Assembly (NCBI GenBank): GCA_023386315.1
Contig: JAEWJZ010000027.1
Coordinates: forward strand, 14,071 to 78,070
DNA length: 64,000 nucleotides
Origin: Bacillota bacterium
GTDB taxonomy: Bacteria > Bacillota > Clostridia > Lachnospirales > Lachnospiraceae
Direction of reading: 5' to 3'
The position numbers and the translations under genes were made by a program. The notes under the pieces are model-generated. The model was not told the DNA's origin. It was given only the letters and a program-made list of their open reading frames with translations, and made no database searches. Positions 27,995 through 35,948 of the stretch are shown here, piece by piece; position 1 is the stretch's first letter; the number at the start of each line of letters is the position of its first letter.

Positions 27995-28582
27995 ATGAAT
28001 CAAACAAATCAGACTATTTACAAGGTCCCGCTGACCGGACTTTTTGCCGCAATGTCTTATGTGGTTTTTACATTTCTTCAGTTTAAGATTACGCTTCCGG
28101 GAGGGGATGCCACTTCCATACACTTAGGCAATGCTGTCTGCGTGCTGGGTGCACTGCTTCTGGGCGGATTATACGGAGGGCTTGGCGGCGCCATCGGGAT
28201 GACCATCGGTGATTTATTTGACCCGGTATACATCATTTATGCCCCCAAAACATTTGTCCTGAAATTATGCATTGGCCTGATCACAGGACTGATTGCCCAC
28301 AGGCTTGGAAAGATCAATGAATCCAATGACAGCAGGCATATTCTTAAGTGGACCATATTGGCGGCAGCTGCAGGACTTTTATTTAATGTGATTTTTGATC
28401 CTATGGTGGGATATTTCTACAAACTTCTTATCCTTGGAAAACCGGCAGCAGAACTGGCACTGGTTTATAACGTTGCTTCCACTTCCATCAATGCGGTTAC
28501 ATCGGGGATTGTATCAGTACTGGTTTATATGCCCCTTCGGAAAGCACTGGTGCGGTCCGGATTATTTGCCAGGATATCTTAG
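27995..28582 (+). CDS. ECF transporter S component, probably vitamin B6 or HMP specific
   Basis: This 195-residue membrane protein has about six hydrophobic segments, starting at VPLTGLFAAMSYVVFTF, with LHLG-like SIHLGNAVCVLGALLLGG and a GAIGMTIGDLFDP turn typical of energy-coupling-factor S components. Such proteins bind a vitamin and use a shared EcfAAT module encoded elsewhere. The next gene, 8 bp downstream, is a PfkB-type pyridoxal/hydroxymethylpyrimidine kinase, so the substrate is probably a B6 vitamer (PdxU-like) or the thiamine precursor HMP. The start is ATG 27995 after GGGAGGA; an upstream ATG at 27950 has no such site. Confidence 0.82.
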   Translation: MNQTNQTIYKVPLTGLFAAMSYVVFTFLQFKITLPGGDATSIHLGNAVCVLGALLLGGLYGGLGGAIGMTIGDLFDPVYIIYAPKTFVLKLCIGLITGLIAHRLGKINESNDSRHILKWTILAAAAGLLFNVIFDPMVGYFYKLLILGKPAAELALVYNVASTSINAVTSGIVSVLVYMPLRKALVRSGLFARIS

Positions 28583-28590
28583 GAGCTTTT

Positions 28591-29430
28591 ATGACAAGAG
28601 AAAAAAAACAGAAAAAAATTGCAGTAATTCATGACCTTTCAGGATACGGCCGCTGTTCATTAACAGTGGCTATTCCTGTTATATCTGCATTAAAAGTGCA
28701 GTGCTGTCCGGTTCCTACCTCCATATTATCCAATCATACCGGATTTCCCACCTGCTTTTTTGATGACTATACGGAAAAAATGCCTTTATACCTGGAACAG
28801 TGGAAGAAACTGAACCTGGACTTTGATGGGATTTTTACCGGTTTTTTAGGTTCTGGGGATCAGATTGATATTGTTGCCGATATGATACGTGATTTTAAAA
28901 CAGAAAAAACCATGGTTATTATAGATCCTATTATGGGTGATAATGGAAATACCTACCAGACCTATACAAAAGAGATGTGCAGCCGCATGAAAACACTGGT
29001 GGAGTCCGGTAATATTGTGACTCCCAATTTAACAGAAGCCTGTATCCTTACCGGAAGGAAGTACCGGCAGACCGGCTGGACCAGAAAAGAGCTGGCGTCC
29101 ATAGCGGAAGAAATAATAAGTATGGGACCTGACTCGGCAGTAATTACCGGAGTGAGGGAAGGTTCTTTTATAACCAATGTGGTGGCTCAAAAGGGCCTTG
29201 AGGTAAAGTTCTTAAGATCTTTAAAAACAGGAAATGACAGGCCGGGCACCGGAGATGTGTTTGCCAGTATCATAGCGGCACAGGCAGTGAAAGGCGTGCC
29301 TCTGCTGCAGAATGTTAAAAAGGCGGCCCGTTTTGTAAAGCAGAGTATTCTGGTTTCGGATGAGATGAATGTGCCGACAGAGAATGGAGTTTGTTTCGAA
29401 GAGATCCTATCTTTGCTTATTCGTCAGTAA
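28591..29430 (+). CDS. pdxY: pyridoxamine/pyridoxal kinase, PfkB family
   Basis: The 279-residue ribokinase-fold enzyme phosphorylates B6 vitamers. IAVIHDLSGYGRCSLTVAIP is the substrate-binding opening, VIIDPIMGDNG is typical of pyridoxal kinases, and RPGTGDVFASI holds the catalytic Asp and anion hole. It resembles clostridial pyridoxamine kinases more than ThiD. Coupling to the ECF S component suggests import and trapping of the vitamin. A strong terminator follows, closing the two-gene unit. Confidence 0.86.
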   Translation: MTREKKQKKIAVIHDLSGYGRCSLTVAIPVISALKVQCCPVPTSILSNHTGFPTCFFDDYTEKMPLYLEQWKKLNLDFDGIFTGFLGSGDQIDIVADMIRDFKTEKTMVIIDPIMGDNGNTYQTYTKEMCSRMKTLVESGNIVTPNLTEACILTGRKYRQTGWTRKELASIAEEIISMGPDSAVITGVREGSFITNVVAQKGLEVKFLRSLKTGNDRPGTGDVFASIIAAQAVKGVPLLQNVKKAARFVKQSILVSDEMNVPTENGVCFEEILSLLIRQ

Positions 29431-29458
29431 AAAAGGAAGAGAGATGGGGAATTTTAGG

Positions 29459-29486
29459 AAAAGGGCTTTTCTTTGCCCTTTTTTTG
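29459..29486 (+). terminator. rho-independent terminator after the vitamin kinase gene
   Basis: Stem AAAGGGC (29460-29466) pairs with GCCCTTT (29475-29481) and runs into a T-tract. It lies 30 bp after the kinase stop. Confidence 0.85.
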
Positions 29487-29489
29487 TAG

Positions 29490-29495
29490 TATAAT
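29490..29495 (+). promoter_or_regulatory. -10 element of a probable serS promoter
   Basis: A perfect TATAAT follows the terminator directly. The best -35 at 17 bases (TTTTCT) is poor and lies inside the terminator. A leader of about 60 bases remains, too short for a T-box. Confidence 0.4.
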
Positions 29496-29560
29496 CAACG
29501 GCAGATTATTATGCGCATTGGATTCGCAGAAAATATTGAGGAAAAACCAGGAGGAATACC

Positions 29561-30850
29561 ATGTTAGATTTAAAGTTTGTAAGAGAAAATCCTGAAATTG
29601 TAAAGCAGAACATTAAAAATAAATTTCAGGACAGCAAGCTTGCGCTGGTTGATGAAGTCATCGAACTGGACGAGCAAAACCGTGCAGCAAAGCAGGAAGG
29701 AGATGCTTTGAGAGCGGAACGAAACAAACTTTCCAAACAGATCGGTGCCTTGATGGGACAGGGAAAGAAAGAAGAAGCAGAAGAGTTGAAGCGGTTGGTA
29801 ACCGATGCTTCCGACCATCTGGCTGAACTGGAAACAAAGGAAGGCGAACTGGAAGAAAAAATCAAAAAGATCATGATGACCATTCCAAACATTATAGATG
29901 CCAGTGTTCCAATCGGTAAGGATGACAGTGAGAACGTAGAAGTACAGCGTTACGGAGAGCCGGTAGTGCCGGACTTTGACATCCCTTATCACACTGAAAT
30001 AATGGAAAGCTTTGACGGTATCGATCTTGACAGCGCAAGAAAGGTTGCAGGCAACGGTTTCTATTATCTTATGGGGGATATTGCAAGACTTCATTCATCT
30101 GTCATATCCTATGCAAGAGATTTTATGATCGGAAGAGGTTTTACCTACTGCATTCCTCCTTTTATGATCCGCAGTGAAGTAGTAACCGGAGTTATGAGCT
30201 TTGCAGAGATGGATGCCATGATGTATAAGATAGAAGGAGAGGATTTATACTTAATCGGTACCAGTGAACATTCCATGATCGGAAAATTCATTGATACAAT
30301 CCTTCCTGAAGCAAAGCTTCCCCAGACACTTACCAGCTATTCCCCATGCTTCAGAAAGGAAAAAGGAGCTCATGGACTGGAAGAACGTGGTGTTTACCGG
30401 ATTCATCAGTTTGAAAAACAGGAGATGATTGTAGTCTGCAAACCGGAAGAGAGCATGGACTGGTATGATAAACTATGGCAGAATACCGTAGACTTATTCA
30501 GAACCCTGGATATTCCGGTTAGAACCCTGGAATGCTGCTCCGGTGACCTTGCTGATTTAAAAGTAAAATCTGTGGATGTAGAGGCATGGTCTCCAAGACA
30601 GAAAAAATATTTTGAGGTGGGCAGCTGCTCCAATTTAGGAGATGCACAGGCAAGAAGGCTGAAGATCCGTGTATCAGGAGAAGATGGTCAGAAATATTTT
30701 GCACACACCCTGAATAATACGGTTGTGGCCCCCCCGAGAATGCTCATTGCTTTCCTGGAGAATAATTTACAGGCAGACGGAACCGTGAAGATTCCCGATG
30801 CATTGCAGCCATATATGGGCGGCATGAAAGCACTTGTACCAAAGAAATAA
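29561..30850 (+). CDS. serS: seryl-tRNA synthetase
   Basis: The 429-residue class II synthetase charges tRNA-Ser. The N-terminal antiparallel coiled coil (about 25-105, rich in Glu and Lys) grips the tRNA. Motif 2 is FRKEKGAHGLEERGVYRIHQ with the ATP-binding Arg; GTSEHSMIG is where other enzymes have TxE near the serine pocket. Motif 3 reads NNTVVAPPRMLIAFLENN, departing from the common NGSGLAVGRTLVAVLENYQ, so this is a divergent form. GGAGG precedes ATG 29561. Terminators flank the gene, making it monocistronic. Confidence 0.95.
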   Translation: MLDLKFVRENPEIVKQNIKNKFQDSKLALVDEVIELDEQNRAAKQEGDALRAERNKLSKQIGALMGQGKKEEAEELKRLVTDASDHLAELETKEGELEEKIKKIMMTIPNIIDASVPIGKDDSENVEVQRYGEPVVPDFDIPYHTEIMESFDGIDLDSARKVAGNGFYYLMGDIARLHSSVISYARDFMIGRGFTYCIPPFMIRSEVVTGVMSFAEMDAMMYKIEGEDLYLIGTSEHSMIGKFIDTILPEAKLPQTLTSYSPCFRKEKGAHGLEERGVYRIHQFEKQEMIVVCKPEESMDWYDKLWQNTVDLFRTLDIPVRTLECCSGDLADLKVKSVDVEAWSPRQKKYFEVGSCSNLGDAQARRLKIRVSGEDGQKYFAHTLNNTVVAPPRMLIAFLENNLQADGTVKIPDALQPYMGGMKALVPKK

Positions 30851-30859
30851 TAACGTTTC

Positions 30860-30890
30860 AGTCCGGCTTTTTACAGGTCGGACTCTTTTT
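30860..30890 (+). terminator. rho-independent terminator after serS
   Basis: AGTCCG (30860-30865) pairs with CGGACT (30879-30884) across a 13-base loop, followed by CTTTTTG. It lies 9 bp after the serS stop and ends just before the ribosome binding site of the next gene. Confidence 0.75.
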
Positions 30891-30909
30891 GAAAAGGAGA
30901 GAACCCATC

Positions 30910-31275
30910 ATGATTACCTTCAACCACTTTAATTTTAATGTACTTGATCTGGAAAAAAGTTTAAAATTCTATAAAGAAGCTCTTGGTCTGTTTCCGGTAC
31001 GGGAGAAGACAGCGGCTGACGGTTCTTTTCGGCTGGTATATTTAGGGGATGGAAAAACTGATTTCACTCTGGAACTGACTTATTTAACCCACCGGACAGA
31101 ACCTTATAATCTTGGAGAATGCGAATTTCATCTTGCATTTCATACAGATGAATATGAGGAGTGCTATAAAAAGCACAAGGAGATGGGCGTGATCTGCTTT
31201 GAAAATCCAGGGATGGGAATTTATTTTATCAGTGATCCTGATGGATACTGGCTGGAAATAGTTCCTGCCAGATAA
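30910..31275 (+). CDS. glyoxalase I-like VOC-family protein
   Basis: The 121-residue protein has the two beta-alpha-beta-beta-beta units of the vicinal oxygen chelate fold. Likely metal ligands are His6 (MITFNHFNFNV), a Glu in FTLELTYL, a His in EFHLAFHTD and Glu in GYWLEIVPAR, as in lactoylglutathione lyases (methylglyoxal detoxification). FYKEALGLFPVRE is the usual helix. It may be a true GloA or a relative. ATG 30910 follows AAAAGGAGAG; the longer frame from 30889 starts inside the terminator. Confidence 0.85.
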   Translation: MITFNHFNFNVLDLEKSLKFYKEALGLFPVREKTAADGSFRLVYLGDGKTDFTLELTYLTHRTEPYNLGECEFHLAFHTDEYEECYKKHKEMGVICFENPGMGIYFISDPDGYWLEIVPAR

Positions 31276-31286
31276 GGAGAAAACAG

Positions 31287-31964
31287 GTGTTTATAACAGT
31301 GAACGGAATCCGGCTTTATTATGAAGTTACGGGCAAAGGACCGGCTGTGATTCTGGTCCATGGAAACGGGGAAAACCACAGCATATTTAAAGAGACAGCA
31401 GACTTACTAGGTCAGGATTATACGGTATACGCCCTGGATTCCAGAGGACATGGGAAAAGCTCCGGAAAAGAGAACATCAGTTATGAGAAGATGGCAAAGG
31501 ATGTGGCGGAATTTATCCGTCTTTTAGAGCTGGATCGTCCGGCCTACTGCGGATTCAGCGACGGAGGTATCATAGGGATACTGGCAGCTTCCAGATACCC
31601 CGGACTTTTCTCCAGGATGGTGATCTGCGGTGCCAATGCATACCCGGAAGGACTAAAGCGCAGATGGCTGATTCTGTTTGGATTCTTAGGACTGCTCTTT
31701 CATGATCCCAAGGTTCTTATGATGCTAAACGAGCCGCAGATTTCAGGTAAGGAACTGGAACAGATTACTGTTCCAACCCTCATACTGGCCGGCGAAAGAG
31801 ATATGGTTCTTACTTCCCATACACAGTATCTGGCATCGAGGATGAAAAACAGCCTTCTTAGAATTCTGCCCGGTGAGACTCATGGAAGCTATGTAATTCA
31901 CAGCAGAAAACTTTATTTTTATATGAAGAAATTTTTAAATGTACCGGGTAAAACTGAAACCTGA
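31287..31964 (+). CDS. alpha/beta-hydrolase
   Basis: The 225-residue protein has an alpha/beta-hydrolase fold: oxyanion segment VHGNGEN, DSRGHGKS, nucleophile elbow GFSDGG, acid in LAGERDMV and His in GETHGSY. The cap region between the elbow and the acid is short. Substrate cannot be told. GTG 31287 follows AAGGAG (31275-31280) by 6 bases, and 11 bp separate it from the VOC gene, so both are probably translated from one message. Confidence 0.85.
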   Translation: MFITVNGIRLYYEVTGKGPAVILVHGNGENHSIFKETADLLGQDYTVYALDSRGHGKSSGKENISYEKMAKDVAEFIRLLELDRPAYCGFSDGGIIGILAASRYPGLFSRMVICGANAYPEGLKRRWLILFGFLGLLFHDPKVLMMLNEPQISGKELEQITVPTLILAGERDMVLTSHTQYLASRMKNSLLRILPGETHGSYVIHSRKLYFYMKKFLNVPGKTET

Positions 31965-31992
31965 TTTTTTTAGGGGTGTAAAGAAAAAATAC

Positions 31993-32021
31993 TTGACACC
32001 ACAAAAAAAGTATTGTATGAT
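31993..32021 (+). promoter_or_regulatory. strong sigma-A promoter for ylxM-ffh
   Basis: A perfect -35 TTGACA (31993-31998), a 17-base spacer and TATGAT (32016-32021). The start would fall at about 32027-32028, only 9-10 bases before the ylxM ATG at 32037, giving a very short leader. Confidence 0.8.
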
Positions 32022-32036
32022 ATCACAGGTGATGAT

Positions 32037-32387
32037 ATGGAGAAGATTGCAAGACAGGGACTTTTGTATGATTTCTACGGAGCTCTGCTGACAGAGCATC
32101 AAAGGAACATCTATGAAGATGTAGTATTATACGATTTATCCCTCAGTGAGATCGCGCAGGAACAGGGAATCAGCCGTCAGGGTGTTCATGATCTGGTAAA
32201 GCGGTGTGATAAGATTTTAGAGGGCTATGAAGAGAAGCTTCATCTGGTAGAAAAATTTGAAAAAACCAAGGGACTGGCAAGAGAAATCCGGAATTTAACT
32301 GCTGAGTTTGCCGGAACAAAGGACATGAGTCTGATCCATCGCATCGAAGAGATATCGGGCGAAATCATCGAGCTGGAAGCTCATTAG
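32037..32387 (+). CDS. ylxM: YlxM-family HTH protein associated with the signal recognition particle
   Basis: The 116-residue UPF0122/YlxM protein has a sigma-region-4-like helix-turn-helix: LTEHQRNIYEDVVLYDLSLSEI followed by QGISRQGVHDLVKRC. A coiled-coil C-terminal half (LEGYEEKLHLVEKFEKTKG) follows. Its gene nearly always precedes ffh, and YlxM proteins are reported to act with the SRP particle; the exact role is open. ATG 32037 is chosen: the longer frame begins at 32013 inside the promoter. AGGTGA at 32027-32032 is the ribosome binding site. ffh begins 11 bp after the stop. Confidence 0.9.
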   Translation: MEKIARQGLLYDFYGALLTEHQRNIYEDVVLYDLSLSEIAQEQGISRQGVHDLVKRCDKILEGYEEKLHLVEKFEKTKGLAREIRNLTAEFAGTKDMSLIHRIEEISGEIIELEAH

Positions 32388-32398
32388 GAGGGCGTTAG

Positions 32399-33754
32399 AT
32401 GGCTTTTGAGAGCTTATCCGATAAGTTACAGAATGTATTTAAGAATTTAAGAGGCAAAGGACGTTTGTCCGAAGCGGATGTGAAGACAGCCTTAAAAGAA
32501 GTTAAGATGGCTTTATTGGAAGCAGACGTTAACTTTAAGGTTGTAAAACAGTTTATCAGTGCTGTGCAGGAGAGAGCGATAGGACAGGATGTCCAGAACA
32601 GTCTGACTCCCGGCCAGATGGTAATAAAGATTGTGAACGAAGAGCTGGTTAAGTTAATGGGCTCTGAGACAACGGAGATAGAGTTAAAACCTGCCAGTGA
32701 GATTACCGTGATTCTGATGGCTGGTCTGCAGGGTGCAGGTAAGACAACAACAACAGCCAAGATTGCCGGTAAGTTAAAGGCAAAGGGCAGAAATCCCCTT
32801 TTGGTTGCCTGTGACATCTATCGCCCCGCTGCGATTAAACAGCTGCAGATCAACGGTGAGAAGCAGGGTGTTCCGGTATTTTCCATGGGAGAGAACCAGA
32901 AGCCTGCTGATATAGCCAGGGCTGCACTTGCTTCTGCAGCAAAGAATGGCCAGAATGTTGTGATTTTAGATACGGCGGGCCGTCTTCATATTGATGAAGA
33001 CATGATGAATGAGCTGATTGAGATTAAAGACAGTGTTGAGGTTCATCAGACGATTCTGGTAGTTGATGCCATGACAGGACAGGACGCTGTGAATGTTGCC
33101 GGTATGTTCCATGAAAAGATCGGAATTGACGGTGTCATCATTACAAAGCTGGATGGCGATACAAGAGGCGGTTCCGCACTTTCCATCCGTGCGGTCACCG
33201 GAAAACCGGTTCTTTACGTTGGTATGGGTGAAAAGCTGTCTGATCTGGAACAGTTTTATCCGGATCGTATGGCTTCCAGAATTTTAGGCATGGGAGATAT
33301 TCTTTCTCTGATTGAGAAGGCGGAGACCCAGGTGGACGAAGAGAAAGCCAGAGAATTATCCCAGAAGCTCAAAAAAGCAGAATTTGATTACAATGATTTC
33401 TTGGACCAGATGACCCAGGTTAAAAACATGGGCGGCATGGCCAGCATTATGAGTATGATGCCTGGCATGGGACAGATGAAAGATATGGATATTGATGAAA
33501 AGGCCATGGACCGGGTGGAAGCGATTATCCTTTCCATGACTGCCAAAGAACGGACCAATCCCGACCTGATGAAGAACGCTTCCAGAAAGCAGCGTGTGGC
33601 ACAGGGAGCAGGGGTTGATATCAGTGAAGTAAACCGGATTGTTAAGCAGTTTGATCAGATGAAGAAGATGATGAAACAGCTGCCTGGAATGCTTGGCGGA
33701 GGAAAACGCCGTGGAGGCGCAGGACTTCTTGGTAAACTGAAATTACCGTTTTAA
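32399..33754 (+). CDS. ffh: signal recognition particle protein Ffh (SRP54)
   Basis: The 451-residue GTPase binds signal sequences of nascent membrane proteins and delivers the ribosome to FtsY. N domain 1-90; G domain with GLQGAGKTTTTAKIAGKL (about 105-122), DTAGRLHIDEDM and TKLDGDTRGG; then the Met-rich M domain from about 330 (MGGMASIMSMMPGMGQMKDM) that holds signal peptides and SRP RNA. The Gly-rich tail is normal. GGAGGG precedes ATG 32399. It is followed by rpsP after 84 bp. Confidence 0.97.
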   Translation: MAFESLSDKLQNVFKNLRGKGRLSEADVKTALKEVKMALLEADVNFKVVKQFISAVQERAIGQDVQNSLTPGQMVIKIVNEELVKLMGSETTEIELKPASEITVILMAGLQGAGKTTTTAKIAGKLKAKGRNPLLVACDIYRPAAIKQLQINGEKQGVPVFSMGENQKPADIARAALASAAKNGQNVVILDTAGRLHIDEDMMNELIEIKDSVEVHQTILVVDAMTGQDAVNVAGMFHEKIGIDGVIITKLDGDTRGGSALSIRAVTGKPVLYVGMGEKLSDLEQFYPDRMASRILGMGDILSLIEKAETQVDEEKARELSQKLKKAEFDYNDFLDQMTQVKNMGGMASIMSMMPGMGQMKDMDIDEKAMDRVEAIILSMTAKERTNPDLMKNASRKQRVAQGAGVDISEVNRIVKQFDQMKKMMKQLPGMLGGGKRRGGAGLLGKLKLPF

Positions 33755-33838
33755 TATTACTTTGATGTTAGCAAGGCAGATTCCTGCGTCGCTATATATA
33801 AGTTTCACAATTTAAGATTTAAGGAGGTGAATTAGAAC

Positions 33839-34081
33839 ATGGCAGTAAAAATGAGATTAAAAAGAATGGGTCAGAAAAAGGCTCCTTTCTATAGAATTGT
33901 AGTTGCAGATTCCAGATCTCCCAGAGATGGCAGATTCATCGAAGAAGTTGGATACTATGATCCTACCACAGAACCAAGCGTAATCAAGTTTAACGAAGAG
34001 AACGCTAAAAAGTGGTTAGCAACAGGTGCTCAGCCAACAGAAGTTGTAAGCAAGCTTTTAAAGATCGCCGGTATCCAGTAG
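33839..34081 (+). CDS. rpsP: 30S ribosomal protein S16
   Basis: The 80-residue protein matches bacterial S16 end to end: [40 protein letters not shown] and [14 protein letters not shown]. It binds 16S rRNA early in 30S assembly. AAGGAGGTGA ends 9 bases before the ATG, a near-perfect anti-SD match as expected for a highly expressed gene. khpA starts 15 bp after the stop. Confidence 0.98.
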   Translation: MAVKMRLKRMGQKKAPFYRIVVADSRSPRDGRFIEEVGYYDPTTEPSVIKFNEENAKKWLATGAQPTEVVSKLLKIAGIQ

Positions 34082-34096
34082 TGAGAGGTGAAGCAT

Positions 34097-34324
34097 ATGA
34101 AGGAATTAGTAGAAGTAATTGCAAGAGCACTGGTTGATAATCCAGATCATGTTGCTGTTACTGAGACTGTAAAAGACGATGAAATCGTCCTTGAACTTAC
34201 GGTAGAACCTTCCGATATGGGTAAGGTAATTGGCAAACAGGGACGAATTGCAAAAGCGATCCGCTCTGTTGTAAAAGCAGCAGCTTCCAAAGAAGATAAA
34301 AAAGTTACTGTAGAAATCCAGTAG
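34097..34324 (+). CDS. khpA: KH-domain RNA-binding protein KhpA
   Basis: The 75-residue protein is a single KH domain with the nucleic-acid-binding loop GKVIGKQGRIAKAIRSVV. KhpA pairs with KhpB to bind many RNAs in Firmicutes and affects cell shape and elongation. The gene lies between rpsP and rimM as in most Firmicutes. ATG 34097 follows AGGTGA (34085-34090); a GTG at 34088 is in frame but inside that site. Two hairpins follow the stop. Confidence 0.93.
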   Translation: MKELVEVIARALVDNPDHVAVTETVKDDEIVLELTVEPSDMGKVIGKQGRIAKAIRSVVKAAASKEDKKVTVEIQ

Positions 34325-34331
34325 CTTTTGT

Positions 34332-34370
34332 AAGACCGCCGGCCTGTCGGGAAGACGGTCTTCTTTTGCT
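34332..34370 (+). terminator. first terminator-like hairpin after khpA
   Basis: AAGACCG (34332-34338) pairs with CGGTCTT (34356-34362), with extra inner CCG/CGG pairing, followed by CTTTTGCTTT. It starts 7 bp after the khpA stop. Confidence 0.7.
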
Positions 34371-34374
34371 TTCA

Positions 34375-34389
34375 TAAACCAGTGGTTTA
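34375..34389. repeat. 15-bp palindrome between khpA and rimM
   Basis: TAAACCA-G-TGGTTTA is a perfect 7+1+7 palindrome between the two terminator-like hairpins. It could be an operator or chance; no matching second copy was noticed. Confidence 0.4.
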
Positions 34390-34411
34390 CGAAACAATGT
34401 GGAGAATTAAG

Positions 34412-34437
34412 CCGGATAGTAATATCCGGTTTCTTTT
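34412..34437 (+). terminator. second terminator-like hairpin before rimM
   Basis: CCGGATA (34412-34418) pairs with TATCCGG (34423-34429) around a GTAA tetraloop, followed by TTTCTTTTAT. It ends about 20 bases before the rimM start, so it may attenuate read-through into rimM-trmD. Confidence 0.7.
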
Positions 34438-34456
34438 ATATGATATGGAGAGACAA

Positions 34457-34966
34457 ATGGAAAATTTGCTAAGAGTCGGAGTGATTTCTTCCACCCATGG
34501 GGTAAAGGGAGAAGTGAAGGTGTTTCCAACAACGGATGATTCCGCCCGTTTTAAACAGTTAAAGAAAGTGATTCTCGATACAGGCCGGGAACAGATAGAT
34601 TTGGAAATTGAGGGAGTAAAATTCTTCAAAAACATGGTGATCCTGAAGTTTAAAGGATATGATTCCATTGATGAAATTGAAAAATACAAGGGTAAGGATC
34701 TTTTGATCACAAGAGATCTGGCAGTGAAACTGGGCCCTGATGAAAACTTTATTATTGACCTCATCGGTCTTTTGGTGGTAACAGATGATGGGGAAGAACT
34801 GGGGACATTGACCGATGTGATTAAAACGGGGGCCAATGATGTCTATGAGGTTAAGATGACTGATGGCAGAGAGGTTTTACTGCCCGCAATCAAAGAATGC
34901 GTTCTGAATGTAGATCTGGAAAAGAAGACAGTCACAGTTCATATGATGGACGGGCTTCTGGATTAA
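34457..34966 (+). CDS. rimM: 16S rRNA processing protein RimM
   Basis: The 169-residue protein helps mature the 30S head near S19. [20 protein letters not shown] is the typical start of the N-terminal barrel; [14 protein letters not shown] and a C-terminal PRC barrel ([29 protein letters not shown]) follow. ATG 34457 is preferred: GGAGAG at 34447-34452 lies before it, and the upstream in-frame starts at 34382 and 34445 lie within or right behind hairpins. Length matches the family. trmD follows after 21 bp. Confidence 0.93.
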   Translation: MENLLRVGVISSTHGVKGEVKVFPTTDDSARFKQLKKVILDTGREQIDLEIEGVKFFKNMVILKFKGYDSIDEIEKYKGKDLLITRDLAVKLGPDENFIIDLIGLLVVTDDGEELGTLTDVIKTGANDVYEVKMTDGREVLLPAIKECVLNVDLEKKTVTVHMMDGLLD

Positions 34967-34987
34967 GGATAGGAGTGGAAATAAAGA

Positions 34988-35731
34988 ATGAATTATCATA
35001 TATTGACGCTGTTTCCTGATATGGTCTTAAACGGCTTAAATACCAGCATTATCGGAAGAGCCGCAGAAAAAGGACTTTTATCCATAGAAGCAATTGATAT
35101 CAGAGACTATTCTAAGGACAAGCACCACAGTGTGGATGATTACCCATACGGTGGAGGGGCGGGAATGGTGATGCAGCCCATGCCCATATGCGAAGCTTAC
35201 GACGATCTGTGCGGGAAGATCGGTAAAAAGCCTCGTGTGATTTACATGACACCCCAGGGAACTGTGTTCAATCAGACGATTGCAGGGGAACTTGCCAAAG
35301 AAGAGGATCTGGTTTTTCTTTGCGGCCACTACGAGGGAATTGACGAGAGAGCATTAAATCTTGTGGCCACGGACTTCCTGTCCATTGGAGACTATGTGCT
35401 GACCGGCGGAGAGCTTCCTGCCATGGTCATGATTGACTGCATCTCCCGGTTAATACCGGGCGTGTTAAATAATGAGTCCTCAGCTGAATTTGAATCCTTT
35501 CATGACAATCTGCTTGAGTATCCCCAGTATACCAGGCCGGAGGAGTACAGGGGATTAAAGGTTCCTGAGGTTTTATTATCCGGACACCACAAGAATATTG
35601 AAAGCTGGAGACGGGAGCAATCCATAAAGCGGACTTTAGAGCGGAGACCGGATCTTTTAAAAGAAGCGGTTCTGTCAAAAAAAGAAGAAGAATATTTAAA
35701 TAAGCTTGTAAAAGAGCAGGAAAACGGTTAA
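34988..35731 (+). CDS. trmD: tRNA (guanine-37-N1)-methyltransferase TrmD
   Basis: The 247-residue SPOUT-class enzyme methylates G37 of tRNAs reading CNN/G-starting codons and prevents frameshifting. YPYGGGAGMVMQP, LCGHYEGIDERAL and IGDYVLTGGELPAM form the knotted SAM site; RPEEYRGLKVPEVLLSGHH is in the C-terminal tRNA-binding part. It follows rimM by 21 bp. A strong terminator follows, so rplS, usually co-transcribed, is separated. Confidence 0.97.
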   Translation: MNYHILTLFPDMVLNGLNTSIIGRAAEKGLLSIEAIDIRDYSKDKHHSVDDYPYGGGAGMVMQPMPICEAYDDLCGKIGKKPRVIYMTPQGTVFNQTIAGELAKEEDLVFLCGHYEGIDERALNLVATDFLSIGDYVLTGGELPAMVMIDCISRLIPGVLNNESSAEFESFHDNLLEYPQYTRPEEYRGLKVPEVLLSGHHKNIESWRREQSIKRTLERRPDLLKEAVLSKKEEEYLNKLVKEQENG

Positions 35732-35762
35732 GTTTATATAGGCGGTCTTTATGGTTAAATGC

Positions 35763-35816
35763 AAAGGCGTAGGAATAGGAGTCCATTTTCGGATTCTCTT
35801 GTTTCTGCGCTTTTTT
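35763..35816 (+). terminator. strong terminator after trmD
   Basis: A long stem (5' arm 35763-35784, 3' arm 35791-35814) pairs over about 22 positions, including G-U pairs and one small bulge, with a 6-base loop and a T-tract. It ends the rpsP-khpA-rimM-trmD transcript. Confidence 0.8.
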
Positions 35817-35872
35817 GACATTTTGGTAATACCAGATTGGTTGGAAAGTAATGGAGTTACAATAATTACAGG

Positions 35873-35901
35873 TTGACACTTAATAAAACAATATGTGTAA
35901 C
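35873..35901 (+). promoter_or_regulatory. promoter of the inserted zinc-ribbon/TPR gene pair
   Basis: A perfect TTGACA (35873-35878) is followed after 17 bases by TGTAAC (35896-35901), a weak -10. The start codon of the first gene is 47 bp downstream. Confidence 0.45.
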
Positions 35902-35948
35902 CGATAACATAAGAGTAGTTTTAACCAATATATGAAGGAGTTCAGAAA

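Noticed and set aside
29487..29560. T-box riboswitch before serS
   Set aside because: Only about 75 bases lie between the upstream terminator and the ATG, and no T-box sequence or antiterminator is present.
29570..30094. 174-codon minus-strand frame over the serS coiled coil
   Set aside because: Lys/Glu-rich coding sequence read backwards gives Phe/Leu-rich frames without stops; no other support.
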